Assembly: GCA_944386495.1 (NCBI GenBank)
Contig: CALXBE010000003.1
Coordinates: 62,001 to 126,000 of the forward strand
DNA length: 64,000 bases
Source: an uncultured Gemmiger sp.
GTDB lineage: Bacteria; Bacillota; Clostridia; Oscillospirales; Ruminococcaceae
Direction of reading: 5' to 3'
The notes beneath the pieces were generated by a model, which ran no database searches, was not told where the DNA came from, and was given only the letters and a program-made list of their open reading frames with translations. Shown piece after piece: positions 16,261 through 25,052 of the stretch; position 1 is the first letter of the stretch; each line of letters opens with the position of its first letter. The translations under genes were made by a program, and so were the position numbers.

Positions 16261-17469
16261 TCACTTTTCCGCCCCGGCAAACTCCACCGTAATCAGCATG
16301 ATTTCATTCTGGGTGCCCACCCGCATGGCGGGGCCCCACACCCCTGCCCCCTGGGTAACGCAGGAGGTCATATTCCCTACCTGCATCACTCCGGCGGGAT
16401 TCTTCCAGAACAGCTTGACCACCAGGTTGCCCGGGAACATCTGACCGTTATGGGTGTGCCCTGAGAGGACCAGGTCTGCCCCGGCCTGGGAAAGTTCTTC
16501 CAGCTGGCCCGGCTGATGGTCTATGACCAGGATGGGTTTGTCCTGGTCCAGTCCTTCCAGAAGCTGGTCGGGGTCCAGGCGGCCTTCGCCCAGCTTGGCC
16601 TGCCGCTGAGGGTCCTGCCGGCCCACCAGGTAGAAGGCATCCTCCACCAGCACGGCCTGGTCCTCCAGCAGCTGAATCCCTGCCTGCTGGAAAAACTCCC
16701 GGAATTTCTCGTCCTCCTGGGAGGAAATCTCTCCCCCCAGGGAAAAGCCGGCCAACAGCCGCTCCGTTACATCATGGTTTCCCCAGCAGGAATAGACTCC
16801 GTACCGGCTGGGAATTTCCCGGAGCATCTCGGCCAGAGCCTGGGGGTCCTCCAGAGCCGCATATTCATTGTCAAAGGTATCCCCTGCAAAGACCACCAGG
16901 TCCGGGTCAGCCAGCTTGAGCTGTTCCACCACCTGCCGGGTATGGTCCAGCCCGATGGTGTACCCCAGATGCAGGTCCGCCACCAGGGCAACCGTGAGCG
17001 GTTCCTGTTCCAGGGCGGGGGCTTCCTTCTGAATCTGGACCTCCACCCGGTTCACCTTCAGCTCTCCCGCCTGGATAATGCCCCAGATACTGATTCCCAC
17101 TACCAGGGCCACCGCCACCCCGCCCCAGGCGGCCAGGGTCCTGCGGGGATGCTTCAATTCTCTTTTTCCCCATTTGGTGTGTTTGTAAACATGCCGGATA
17201 CCGTCCAGCACCAATACCACCAGGAGAATGTATTCCAGGGTCCCCATCCACTGATTGGCCAGCAACCGCATCATCCGGTGGATTCGTCCCTGGGGGACCA
17301 GGTAGCTTATAAGGGGGGAAAGGGAGATAAACCAGTAGACCGCCAGCACCAGCCATTTGGCCCCCTGGGTCTGAAAGAGATGAACACAGGCCCCCATCCA
17401 CCGGAGCAGCCACCGGGCCAGATACCAGTTGAAAATCAGATAAAAGGGGATCAGCAGAAAAACCAGCAA
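16261..17469 (-). CDS. Membrane-anchored metallophosphoesterase (YkuE-like)
   Basis: 402 residues from a TTG at 17467-17469, chosen because AAGGAGG lies 7 nt upstream; longer forms lack a ribosome binding site. Four N-terminal transmembrane helices (within about 1-130) precede a calcineurin-like phosphoesterase domain with the full metal-binding set: VADLHLG, FAGDTFDNE, GNHDVTE, and GHTHNGQ. The family hydrolyses phosphate esters such as UDP-diacylglucosamine or lipid phosphates outside the membrane; B. subtilis YkuE is the nearest well-known relative. Ends 8 nt before the PAP2 gene, which is consistent with a shared lipid-phosphate role. Confidence 0.88.
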   Translation of the reverse strand: MLVFLLIPFYLIFNWYLARWLLRWMGACVHLFQTQGAKWLVLAVYWFISLSPLISYLVPQGRIHRMMRLLANQWMGTLEYILLVVLVLDGIRHVYKHTKWGKRELKHPRRTLAAWGGVAVALVVGISIWGIIQAGELKVNRVEVQIQKEAPALEQEPLTVALVADLHLGYTIGLDHTRQVVEQLKLADPDLVVFAGDTFDNEYAALEDPQALAEMLREIPSRYGVYSCWGNHDVTERLLAGFSLGGEISSQEDEKFREFFQQAGIQLLEDQAVLVEDAFYLVGRQDPQRQAKLGEGRLDPDQLLEGLDQDKPILVIDHQPGQLEELSQAGADLVLSGHTHNGQMFPGNLVVKLFWKNPAGVMQVGNMTSCVTQGAGVWGPAMRVGTQNEIMLITVEFAGAEK

Positions 17470-17505
17470 CTTTCTCCCTCCTTCCCTAAAATTTTCCGTG
17501 ATGTT

Positions 17506-17535
17506 ATTGTAGCACAGGGCCGCCCCCGGGCGCAA
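17506..17535 (-). promoter_or_regulatory. Promoter of the metallophosphoesterase-PAP2 unit
   Basis: TTGCGC (17530-17535) and TACAAT (17506-17511) on the minus strand, 18 bp apart. Confidence 0.7.
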
Positions 17536-17598
17536 TTTATTCACCCTTACTTCTTTCTTACTTTTTGTTAAGACAAGGGGCCTGGCTCCCCGGTGCAG

Positions 17599-17627
17599 TT
17601 GCTTTTCCACCGGTATTTTGATATACT
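17599..17627 (+). promoter_or_regulatory. Promoter of the alaX-trmB unit
   Basis: TTGCTT (17599-17604) and TATACT (17622-17627), 17 bp apart, 36 nt before the GTG start. It diverges from the metallophosphoesterase promoter. Confidence 0.8.
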
Positions 17628-17662
17628 GAATTTTTAAAGAGAAGGAAAAAGGGAGGGATTTT

Positions 17663-18829
17663 GTGACCCGAAAATTGTACGAGGATACCCCGGCGCCCCT
17701 GGTGTTTTCCGCCCTGGTGACCGGATGCATCCCCGCCAAAAAGGGATATTGGGTGAACCTGGACCAGACCGGATTTTTTCCGGAAGGAGGCGGCCAGCCC
17801 TGTGACCTGGGAACTCTGAACGGGATGGAAGTCCTGGATGTACAGCTCCGGGAGGGAGAGGTACAGCACCTGGTTTCCCAGCCCCTGGAACCGGGAGCCT
17901 CCGTGGAAGGCATCATTGACCGGGAGCGGCGGCTGGACCACAGCCAGCAGCACACCGGAGAGCACATTCTCAGCGGCACCCTTCACCGGCTGTTCGGGGC
18001 CAGCAATGTGGGCTTTCACATTGGTCAGCCCTATGTGCGGATGGACATTGACCTTTCCCTTACCGCCGCCCAGCTGGAGGAAGCGGAGGCCCAGGCCAAC
18101 GCCCTGATTCAGCAGGACCTGCCTGTAAAGGCCTGGTACCCTGACCCTGAGGCCCTGGAATCCCTTCCCTATCGAAGCAAAAAGGCTCTGGAAGGCCCGG
18201 TGCGGCTGGTGGAGATTCCCGGCGGGGACCTCTGCGCCTGCTGCGGCACCCATCTGGAGCGCACCGGCATGGTGGGGATCATCAAAATCATCAGTGCCGA
18301 AAACTACAAAGGCGGGGTCCGGCTGGAGGTAGCCTGCGGCGGGCGGGCCATTCCTCCCATCCAGGACCAGCACCGGCAGATCACCGCCCTCAGCGGTCTG
18401 CTCAGCGCCAAGCCTCAGCAGGTGGAGCAGGCGGCCCGGCGAATGGCCGGGGAAAACCAGGCCCTGAAAGGCCAGCTGGCTCAGCTGACCGGGCTGCTCA
18501 TTGAAGCTCTGGCCGCCCAGGCCAAACCCGGAGAGACGCAGCTGCGTTTCTGCGACGGGCTTACCCCTGACGGGCTCCGGCGGCTTTGCCTGGCCCTGGC
18601 ACAGCGGTCCCAGACCCTGTCCGCCGCCTTTGGTCCCACGGAAGAGGGATTCAGTTACGCCATTTCCCTGCCAGGGCAGGATGTCCGGCCTTTGGCCAAA
18701 GAGCTGAACCAGCGGTTTGAGGGAAGGGGCGGCGGAAGCCCCAACCTCTGCCAGGGACGGCTTTCCCTGGGGAAACCGGAAGAAATAGAAAAATTTTTGG
18801 AGGAATCTTTCCATGCGGATGCGCTTTAA
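17663..18829 (+). CDS. Alanyl-tRNA editing protein, AlaX-like with DHHA1-type tail
   Basis: 388 residues from a GTG preceded by GGGAGGG. AlaX proteins hydrolyse Ser or Gly wrongly attached to tRNA-Ala. The zinc-site motifs are intact: HTGEH (His97, His101) and CCGTH (Cys193, His197). The N-terminal part resembles the beta-barrel of AlaRS (QTGFFPEGGGQPCDLG) and about 170 C-terminal residues resemble the DHHA1/C-Ala region with a coiled coil, so this is the long AlaX type. Its last 17 nt overlap trmB. Confidence 0.92.
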   Translation: MTRKLYEDTPAPLVFSALVTGCIPAKKGYWVNLDQTGFFPEGGGQPCDLGTLNGMEVLDVQLREGEVQHLVSQPLEPGASVEGIIDRERRLDHSQQHTGEHILSGTLHRLFGASNVGFHIGQPYVRMDIDLSLTAAQLEEAEAQANALIQQDLPVKAWYPDPEALESLPYRSKKALEGPVRLVEIPGGDLCACCGTHLERTGMVGIIKIISAENYKGGVRLEVACGGRAIPPIQDQHRQITALSGLLSAKPQQVEQAARRMAGENQALKGQLAQLTGLLIEALAAQAKPGETQLRFCDGLTPDGLRRLCLALAQRSQTLSAAFGPTEEGFSYAISLPGQDVRPLAKELNQRFEGRGGGSPNLCQGRLSLGKPEEIEKFLEESFHADAL

Positions 18830-19571
18830 ACCCTACGCCCGGCCCGAACTGCTGGCCTGTGACTACCACGAACACACACCCCTGGAAATGAAGGGAAAGT
18901 GGCGGGCTTCCTTTGCCCGGCCCCAGCAGCCCTTCCACCTGGAACTGGGCTGCGGCAAGGGCGGCTTTATCAGCCAGCTGGCCCTGGCCCATCCCGAAAT
19001 CAACTATCTGGGAATCGACATTACCGACAAGGTGCTTATTCTGGCCAAGCGGAAAATCGAGCGGGCTTATCTGGAAGCCGGCCGGCCGGTGGACAATGTA
19101 AAAATCACCGACCTGGACATTGAGCGCATCCTCAACGCCTTCAATGAGGAGGATGTGGTAGACCGCATCTACATCAACTTCTGCAATCCCTGGGACCGGA
19201 AAAAGGGAAGCAAGAAGCACCGGCTCACCCATCCCCGGCAGCTGCTCCTCTACCGGACCTTCCTGGCCGAGGGAGCCGAGATTTATTTCAAAACCGACAA
19301 TGACCCTCTCTTTGAGGACAGTCTGGAATACTTCCCCCAGGCAGGCTTTGAAATCACCTGGATGACCCGGGACCTGCATGCCCAGGAGCCGGACTGGAAC
19401 ATCCGCACCGAGCATGAGGGAATGTTCACCGAAATGGGAATCCCCACCAAGGCCCTGATTGCCCGAAAGCTGCCGGACAGCGCCGTGACCTATCAGGAGC
19501 CTCTCCGGGGAGCCGCCAAGGCTGCCGCCCTGGCCGCCCTGGAAGGGAAGGAGCAGGAGGAGGTGGAGTAA
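18813..19571 (+). CDS. trmB: tRNA (guanine-N7-)-methyltransferase
   Basis: 252 residues. TrmB methylates N7 of G46 in tRNA variable loops with SAM. The SAM-binding ELGCGKGGFISQLA (residues about 46-59), NYLGIDITDKVL, and the family motifs NFCNPWDRKKGSKKHRL and FKTDNDPLFEDS are present. It overlaps the editing protein by 17 nt, so two tRNA-quality genes are co-transcribed. Confidence 0.95.
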   Translation: MRMRFKPYARPELLACDYHEHTPLEMKGKWRASFARPQQPFHLELGCGKGGFISQLALAHPEINYLGIDITDKVLILAKRKIERAYLEAGRPVDNVKITDLDIERILNAFNEEDVVDRIYINFCNPWDRKKGSKKHRLTHPRQLLLYRTFLAEGAEIYFKTDNDPLFEDSLEYFPQAGFEITWMTRDLHAQEPDWNIRTEHEGMFTEMGIPTKALIARKLPDSAVTYQEPLRGAAKAAALAALEGKEQEEVE

Positions 19572-19572
19572 G

Positions 19573-20469
19573 GTGAATGCCCTTTATCTCACCCTGGCCT
19601 ATTTTCTCATCTACTCTTTCCTGGGCTGGTGCTGCGAGGTCATATACTGCACCCTGAACAGCGGCACCTTTGTAAACCGGGGATTCCTCAACGGCCCCTA
19701 CTGCCCCATTTACGGATTCGGAATGGTGGGGATTCTGGCCCTGCTGGAGCCGGTTTTCGACAATATGCCCCTGCTTTTTCTGGGAGCCACCCTTATTACC
19801 AGTTCCATCGAGCTGGCAGGTGGATGGATTCTTTACAAGCTGTTCCACGCCCGGTGGTGGGATTACAGCAACAAGCCCTTCAACCTGGGCGGGTACATCT
19901 GTGCTGAGTTCTGCCTTATCTGGGGCCTTGCCACCCTGGGGGTCATCAAGTTCCTGCATCCGGTGGTCACCCTGCTGGTGACCCGGGTCATCCTCGATTT
20001 TCTCAAGTGGCCCTTTGTCATTCTGGGGTGTCTTATTATGGCGGTGGACACCGCAGCCAGTGCCGCCACCGCTGTGGGCCTGAACCGGAAACTGAAAGAA
20101 CTGGACGACCTGAACAAGGCGCTCCGCCGCCACAGCGATGTTCTCTCCAACATTCTGGGGGCCACCGCTTTTACGGTGGACCAGATCAAGGACGAGCAGC
20201 AGCTTCAGCTTCTGCTGGGAAAGGCCGAAGCTGCCCAGCGGCTGGGTGAGCTGAAAGAGGAGGCCGGCCAGCGGCTGGAGGACCTGAAGGGCGACCTGAA
20301 AGCCAATGCCGCCCGGCGGAGCCAGCTGATGAAGCGGCTGAGCGGGACCCATTTGGTAGGCCCCCACCGTATGCTGGACGCCTTCCCCTCCCTGAAACAC
20401 AGCGATTACAGCGAAACCCTGAGCCTTCTTCGGTCTGCGCTGGATGACCTGAATCCCATGAAAAAATAA
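19573..20469 (+). CDS. PF06541-type membrane protein (putative ABC transporter permease CmpB)
   Basis: 298 residues from a GTG at 19573 with GGAGG upstream, 1 nt after trmB. Four to five transmembrane helices lie in the first 165 residues, with the family hallmark FLIYSFLGWCCEVIYCTLNSG and FVNRGFLNGPYCPIYGFG. The C-terminal 130 residues are cytosolic and coiled-coil (leucine/lysine heptads around 170-250). The family is named after a permease annotation that has little experimental support. Probably co-transcribed with trmB, or driven by internal signals. No clear terminator in the following 110 nt. Confidence 0.85.
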   Translation: MNALYLTLAYFLIYSFLGWCCEVIYCTLNSGTFVNRGFLNGPYCPIYGFGMVGILALLEPVFDNMPLLFLGATLITSSIELAGGWILYKLFHARWWDYSNKPFNLGGYICAEFCLIWGLATLGVIKFLHPVVTLLVTRVILDFLKWPFVILGCLIMAVDTAASAATAVGLNRKLKELDDLNKALRRHSDVLSNILGATAFTVDQIKDEQQLQLLLGKAEAAQRLGELKEEAGQRLEDLKGDLKANAARRSQLMKRLSGTHLVGPHRMLDAFPSLKHSDYSETLSLLRSALDDLNPMKK

Positions 20470-20575
20470 AATCAGGGAAGGAATGCAGAATTCCAACGGG
20501 CAGCACCCGCCCAAGATTTTGGCGGTGTATACTGTCCGGTCCCTTTGGCAAAGCAGATATACAGTGTTTTCTTTA

Positions 20576-20614
20576 TACAAAAATAACCGCCCGGGATATC
20601 TCTCCCAGGCGGTT
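20576..20614 (-). terminator. Terminator of rpiB
   Basis: The stem AACCGCC-GGGA / TCCC-GGCGGTT (20585-20614, one mismatch pair) is followed on the minus strand by TTATTTTTG. Confidence 0.8.
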
Positions 20615-20632
20615 TTCTTTTTCCAAACAGGA

Positions 20633-21097
20633 TTATTCCTCGGCGGCTTTCAGGTGGCCGGTGCGGTCGATTTCGTCCAGCATATCCACCCGGGTCTGAT
20701 GGCGGCCGCCCTCAAACTTGGCATTCAGCCAGGCGTCCACGATCATTTTGGCGGTCTCGATTCCCACCACCCGGGCGCCAAAGGCGATGATGTTGGTATT
20801 ATTGTGCTCCTTGCTCATCTTGGCGCTGTAGGGCTCGCTGCAAACGCAGGCACGGATTCCTTCCACCTTGTTGGCGGCCAGGCTGATTCCTACACCGGTG
20901 CCGCAGATGAGAACGCCTCCCTCGGCCTTGCCCTCTGCCACCAGCTTGGCTACCTTGTACCCCTGGACGGGATAGTGGCAGCTCTCAGTGGTATCTACCC
21001 CCACATTGATGAGGGTGTGTCCCTGGGATTCCAGGTATGCCTGAATTTCCTTTTTCATTTCCACGGCGGAATGGTCGTTGCCAATTGCCAGAACCAT
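20633..21097 (-). CDS. rpiB: Ribose-5-phosphate isomerase B
   Basis: 154 residues. Interconverts ribose 5-phosphate and ribulose 5-phosphate in the pentose phosphate pathway. Conserved parts are IGNDHSAVEMKKEI at the start, the active-site loop GGVLICGTGVGISLAANKV (catalytic Cys near residue 65), and CSEPYSAKMSKEHNNTNIIAFGAR. An ATG follows CAGGAGG. A single-gene unit with its own promoter and terminator. Confidence 0.96.
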   Translation of the reverse strand: MVLAIGNDHSAVEMKKEIQAYLESQGHTLINVGVDTTESCHYPVQGYKVAKLVAEGKAEGGVLICGTGVGISLAANKVEGIRACVCSEPYSAKMSKEHNNTNIIAFGARVVGIETAKMIVDAWLNAKFEGGRHQTRVDMLDEIDRTGHLKAAEE

Positions 21098-21136
21098 CTT
21101 GTCCTACCTCCTGATGGGTATTATTCTATCCCTGTC

Positions 21137-21165
21137 ATTGTACCCGAAAGAACGACAGATTGCAA
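21137..21165 (-). promoter_or_regulatory. Promoter of rpiB
   Basis: TTGCAA (21160-21165) and TACAAT (21137-21142) on the minus strand at 17 bp, directly downstream of the sortase terminator. Confidence 0.85.
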
Positions 21166-21167
21166 TA

Positions 21168-21197
21168 GAAAAGGGAAGGCAAAAGCCTTCCCTTTTC
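21168..21197 (-). terminator. Terminator of the cupin-isomerase-sortase operon
   Basis: A 13-bp perfect stem GAAAAGGGAAGGC / GCCTTCCCTTTTC (21168-21197), loop of 4, with the T run at the end of the 3' arm on the minus strand. Confidence 0.85.
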
Positions 21198-21199
21198 TT

Positions 21200-22009
21200 T
21201 TATGATTCAGGGCCCAGGGGATCTGGATTTTTCCGAATCTCCAGGGTGAGGGGAAGGGCTCCCGGCTCAAGCAGCTTGCCCAGTACCACAAACCGCTGGT
21301 CTCCCGCCTTTTCGGTATCGTAGGCGTAGGCGCAGGTGGAAAGGGTCATAAGGGTATCTTCCGGGCCGAAGGTGATCCCGTCCAGAAGATACAGGTTTCT
21401 CGCTTCTACCTGGGCATAGTAGTCCAGCTTTTCCTCCCGGTCCGGGCGGGGATTGATGTAATCAAACCCGGTGTCGGTGTAGAACACCCCCACCACCTGG
21501 AACACCAGCTCCTCCCCATTGGAGAGATAGAGGTAAAAGCAGGGATTCTGCCGGAGGAAAGAGATTTCCTTGTAGGCAAACAGCTGGGTAAATCCGGGCA
21601 GCGTGGGGTCCTCCCGGTTATAGGAGTGGCCATAAATCACATTGTTGGGACTGAGGGTCTCCCGGGAAGAAAAATCGTTGATGTAATCTCCGAAATAGCT
21701 TCCCCAAAGGTCCCGCTCCCCTTTCCAGTTATGGGTCAGATAATACTGATTGTCCCGGCTCTGGGTCACCGGGCCGTCGATTTCGGTACCCGGCACCACC
21801 AGCCAGCCGATAACCTCCCCGTTTACCTCCACCGCTTCCTCCAGTTCCTCCGCCCGGTCCCAGACCGGAAGGGGGGATGGGGTTGCAGTCGGGGAAAACG
21901 AAGCGGTGGGGGCTGGTGTCTGCCGGGGGTAATCGTGCGTCTCAGGGGCTGCCGCCAGCAGCCCCAACCCCAGGCAGGCTACTACCAGCCCCCACCGGAT
22001 CAATTTCAT
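21200..22009 (-). CDS. Class B-type sortase
   Basis: 269 residues. Sortases cleave a C-terminal sorting motif and link the protein to the wall or to another protein. An N-terminal membrane anchor (about 4-21) and a Thr/Pro-rich linker precede the catalytic domain. The catalytic triad is visible: His128 (VIYGHSY), Cys226 (TLSTCAY) and Arg239 (GDQRF). The length and the YxxNxF region fit class B. The start lies 1 nt after the isomerase stop with only a weak ribosome binding site, so translation is probably coupled. No sorting-signal substrate is encoded in this window. Confidence 0.9.
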   Translation of the reverse strand: MKLIRWGLVVACLGLGLLAAAPETHDYPRQTPAPTASFSPTATPSPLPVWDRAEELEEAVEVNGEVIGWLVVPGTEIDGPVTQSRDNQYYLTHNWKGERDLWGSYFGDYINDFSSRETLSPNNVIYGHSYNREDPTLPGFTQLFAYKEISFLRQNPCFYLYLSNGEELVFQVVGVFYTDTGFDYINPRPDREEKLDYYAQVEARNLYLLDGITFGPEDTLMTLSTCAYAYDTEKAGDQRFVVLGKLLEPGALPLTLEIRKNPDPLGPES

Positions 22010-22010
22010 C

Positions 22011-22646
22011 TTACAGCAGAGTCTTTACATAATCTGCGATGGCCTGATCCTTGCAGTTGGCAAAGAAGAGTTCGCTGAAATGAGCGCCGGCCACAGCACC
22101 CTTGACCAGATCCTGATCCAGCTCCTTCAGGCTGTCTACCAGGGGACGGAGGGTAACAGCACGGACCCCATCCAGGATCTTCTTGTTCCGCTGCTCAGCC
22201 TCTACACGGTCCTTGGGATAGCCCTGGCCATGGCCAAAGCCAAACAGTTTCTCAAAGCAGTACTCCAGGTTCAGCTCGCCGCCCCAGCCATAGCCTTTTG
22301 CGAAGGGCATGGAAACAGCGTTGCCGTCGTTTACATGGGCAAAGGTGTAAGCATCCACGGGGTCCTCTACATGGCCGCAGATAACGCCGGGGAAGCTGTT
22401 CATAGCCAGCATGGCGCCCTCGCCGGTGCCGCATCCGGTAATGACATAGTCAGCAGCGCCGCTGTTCAGCAGGATAGCGCCCAGGATGCCGCACTGTACA
22501 TAGGTCAGGCTGGCCTCCCCTTCCTGGCCGTACATGCCATAGTTGTCCACGGTGTGTCCCATGGGCTCCACTACCTTCTTCAGGGCAGTAAGAATGATGT
22601 CATTCTTGGGAGCCTGGCTGTTCTCGTTGATAAGTGCGATTTTCAT
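22011..22646 (-). CDS. RpiB/LacA/LacB family sugar-phosphate isomerase
   Basis: 211 residues from the ATG at 22644-22646 (AGGAGG 8 nt upstream). The RpiB fold is recognised by MKIALINENSQAPKNDIIL, the YVITGCGTGEGAMLAMNSF phosphate/active-site loop and ICGHVEDPVDAYTFAHVNDGNAVSMPF. At 211 residues it is longer than true RpiB and belongs to the group often annotated in uronate or pectin catabolism. The neighbouring KdgF-like cupin supports that reading, but the substrate is not proved. Confidence 0.85.
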   Translation of the reverse strand: MKIALINENSQAPKNDIILTALKKVVEPMGHTVDNYGMYGQEGEASLTYVQCGILGAILLNSGAADYVITGCGTGEGAMLAMNSFPGVICGHVEDPVDAYTFAHVNDGNAVSMPFAKGYGWGGELNLEYCFEKLFGFGHGQGYPKDRVEAEQRNKKILDGVRAVTLRPLVDSLKELDQDLVKGAVAGAHFSELFFANCKDQAIADYVKTLL

Positions 22647-22687
22647 AATTGTAATCCTCCTTTTTACTGAAACCAAATTTCTTTGGT

Positions 22688-23032
22688 TTAAACAAAGTCT
22701 TCCCGCATGGGGGTGAAGAAGTCCAGCATGACTCCGCCCTCCAGGCAGGTACATCCGTGAACCACTCCGTTTTCCTTGAGCAAGGTGTCTCCGGGACCTA
22801 CCTCCCGGGTCTCATCCCCGATGGTGAACCGGTAGCGGCCCGAAACAATGTAGGTGATCTGAGTGTGGGGGTGGCTGTGCATTGCCCCTACCCCGCCGGT
22901 CTCAAAGACATTTTCCACGCACATGGCATCCTGGCTGTGTGCCAGGACCCGGCGGGTCACTCCGGGACCTGCAGGCTGAGGGGGGATCTGGTCATGTTCC
23001 ACCCAGATCTGTCCCTTTTTGGACGGTTCCAA
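22688..23032 (-). CDS. Cupin-domain protein (KdgF-like)
   Basis: 114 residues forming one cupin barrel. Motif 1 is GAMHSHPHTQITYIVSGRYRF and motif 2 is GPGDTLLKENGVVHGCTC, giving three His and one Gln as probable metal ligands. KdgF proteins convert unsaturated uronates to the linear keto form in pectin and alginate breakdown. The placement in front of an RpiB/LacAB-type isomerase agrees, but other small-molecule cupins look similar. Confidence 0.82.
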   Translation of the reverse strand: MEPSKKGQIWVEHDQIPPQPAGPGVTRRVLAHSQDAMCVENVFETGGVGAMHSHPHTQITYIVSGRYRFTIGDETREVGPGDTLLKENGVVHGCTCLEGGVMLDFFTPMREDFV

Positions 23033-23123
23033 GGTTATCCTCTCCCTTTTTCTGTCCGGGGTTTTCCCCGTTTTTATATTTTACAATTAGTAAAATATCT
23101 TCTTTTTATCTCCCTCTGTATTT

Positions 23124-24995
23124 TCATTCTCCCAGGTAGGAGGCCACCCGCTGGCTGTACAGTTCCGGCCACCGGGCATCAAAGTCCTCCATAAGGCTCA
23201 GGATGTATTCCGCCTCGGTCTGGTCGGCAGAGGTGGTCCGCCGATAACACCGAAGGGTCACTCCTTCCAGAGGGAAGTCACAGACATATTCAAAATGTTC
23301 CAGCACAGGGCTCCCCTCCTGGAAAGCCTGGTTGATCCGCTCGCACAGGTACTCGCCCTGAGTGGCATCGGTGACCATTACATAGCTGGCATCCAGCAGT
23401 TCCAGGGGATAGCCGGCAGTGCTGGGAATCACACCGTTCCAGACAATCAGGTCCCGCAGCCGGGTATCCCCGCTGAACCGGAAGGTGTTGCCGCCATAGT
23501 TCTGGTCATACATATTGATGTAGACAGTCTCCCCTTCCGGGCAGTTTTCCAGGACCCAGTCCCCCACCTGTTCGATCTGTTCAAAATCGGTGCGGCGGGT
23601 CAGGTCGGAAGGAACGCTTCCCGCCAGAGCAGTCTGGGGAAGAACCTCCATGCTTACCAGGAAGTTGTAGCCCATGCAGGCTACCACAGCCCCCATCAGG
23701 AGCGGGGCTGCTTTTTTCACTCTGGAAAGGGCAGCCAGAAGGACAAACCAGAAGCAGAGATACCCGGGAACCAGAATCAGACTCTGGTGATACCCCAGGG
23801 ATTGTGCCTGGACAAACAGTACAAAAGCGGTAAGGGTTGCCCCTGCCAGGCAGAAAGCAGGCCAGCGGATGGCCCGGAACGCCAGTCCCACTCCCAGCCC
23901 TGCGGCGGTGAGAAGGATCAGGAGCCACCCCTGGAAGTCCAGCTGGTGGAGAATATTGTTCCAGATGCCGCCACCGTAATAGGCACCGTACACATCCCCG
24001 TAATCGGTGGAAAGGATGTTGAGGAAGGTAAGGCAGAGGGGGCCCAGAATCCCCACCAGAGAAATTCCTCCGAAAATAGCCATATTCCCCAGGGTACGGC
24101 CAAAGCGGCGGTTCCTCACCGCCCCGGCCAAAACCAGCAGGCTGTACCAGGCGTAAAATCCTACCACCAGATACATATACCACCGACGGGTGATGATGAG
24201 GCAGAAGGTGGCTGCAAAGATACCCAGCAACCGGCCCGGTTCCAGCTTTTCAAACCGGTAATCCCAGCAGAGCAGGAAGATGATTCCCAGGAAAGTAAGG
24301 CCCTGGGCATCGGGCATGGCGTGGGTGATGGGGTTCATGAGCAGGGGCCAAAGGCCGAGCATCAGCCCGGCCGCCGGAAGATAAAGGGGATGCCGGGTCT
24401 CCAGCACCTGGCCTATCTTTTCCGCCACCAGAAGAACCGCATACCAGGCAGGAAGAAGACAGCCCAGGAACATACAAATCATAAAGGCCTGGATGCTGTG
24501 ATCTGTGAACTGGTAGAAAATGCTGACAAACAGGTTGGAGAAAACTTTATAGTCGGCCCGGAGGAGATTATCCAGCAGTACCGACATACCGTAAAAACCA
24601 TTGGTTCCGAAACTGGACCGGAGAAGATCCTGTTTGGACCAGTAGTTGATGTAATCATCCATGTAAAGGGTGCGCCGGTAGAAAATCAGCCCCGCCAAAA
24701 GGGCAAACGCCACCCCGATGCTGATAAGATAGGCTATCCGGAAATTTTTATTTTTCCAGCCGCTCTGGGGGCCGATAGCCTTTTTCCCGGCGTAAACCAC
24801 CAGGTACCAGGTCAGCCCCAGGCAAAGGAGGTTGATGATAAACAGGAGCAGGATTCCTCCGTAGGCGGTGATAACGCCTCCCGCCATGATAAGCCCCAGC
24901 ACTCCTGTTCCCAGGACAAGGCACCGGATGGCCAGGGGCAGGCTGTTCCAGAACTGTACCAGAGCGGCTGCCCACTGCTGTATCCTTTTTTCCAA
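23124..24995 (-). CDS. Large polytopic membrane protein, GT-C-like
   Basis: About 623 residues from a TTG at 24993-24995 with AGGAGGG 6 nt upstream. Two N-terminal helices are followed by an Asp-rich first large loop (YRRTLYMDDYINYWSKQD), about nine further helices, and a soluble C-terminal domain of about 190 residues. The acidic loop after the first helices and the topology recall GT-C glycosyltransferases, and the related DUF6056-type proteins. Donor and acceptor are unknown. It is a stand-alone gene, similar in build but not obviously in sequence to the DUF2142 protein at 10086-12350. Confidence 0.65.
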   Translation of the reverse strand: MEKRIQQWAAALVQFWNSLPLAIRCLVLGTGVLGLIMAGGVITAYGGILLLFIINLLCLGLTWYLVVYAGKKAIGPQSGWKNKNFRIAYLISIGVAFALLAGLIFYRRTLYMDDYINYWSKQDLLRSSFGTNGFYGMSVLLDNLLRADYKVFSNLFVSIFYQFTDHSIQAFMICMFLGCLLPAWYAVLLVAEKIGQVLETRHPLYLPAAGLMLGLWPLLMNPITHAMPDAQGLTFLGIIFLLCWDYRFEKLEPGRLLGIFAATFCLIITRRWYMYLVVGFYAWYSLLVLAGAVRNRRFGRTLGNMAIFGGISLVGILGPLCLTFLNILSTDYGDVYGAYYGGGIWNNILHQLDFQGWLLILLTAAGLGVGLAFRAIRWPAFCLAGATLTAFVLFVQAQSLGYHQSLILVPGYLCFWFVLLAALSRVKKAAPLLMGAVVACMGYNFLVSMEVLPQTALAGSVPSDLTRRTDFEQIEQVGDWVLENCPEGETVYINMYDQNYGGNTFRFSGDTRLRDLIVWNGVIPSTAGYPLELLDASYVMVTDATQGEYLCERINQAFQEGSPVLEHFEYVCDFPLEGVTLRCYRRTTSADQTEAEYILSLMEDFDARWPELYSQRVASYLGE

Positions 24996-25013
24996 ATCAG
25001 ACCCTCCTGGTAT

Positions 25014-25048
25014 AAAAGGCTGCGGAGATAAATATTCCACAGCCTTTT
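25014..25048 (-). terminator. Terminator of the ftsZ / coiled-coil unit
   Basis: AAAAGGCTG-GGA / TCC-CAGCCTTTT (25014-25048) forms a 12-bp stem with one mismatch just after the coiled-coil gene, overlapping the in-frame upstream region of the next gene. Confidence 0.7.
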
Positions 25049-25052
25049 GAGT

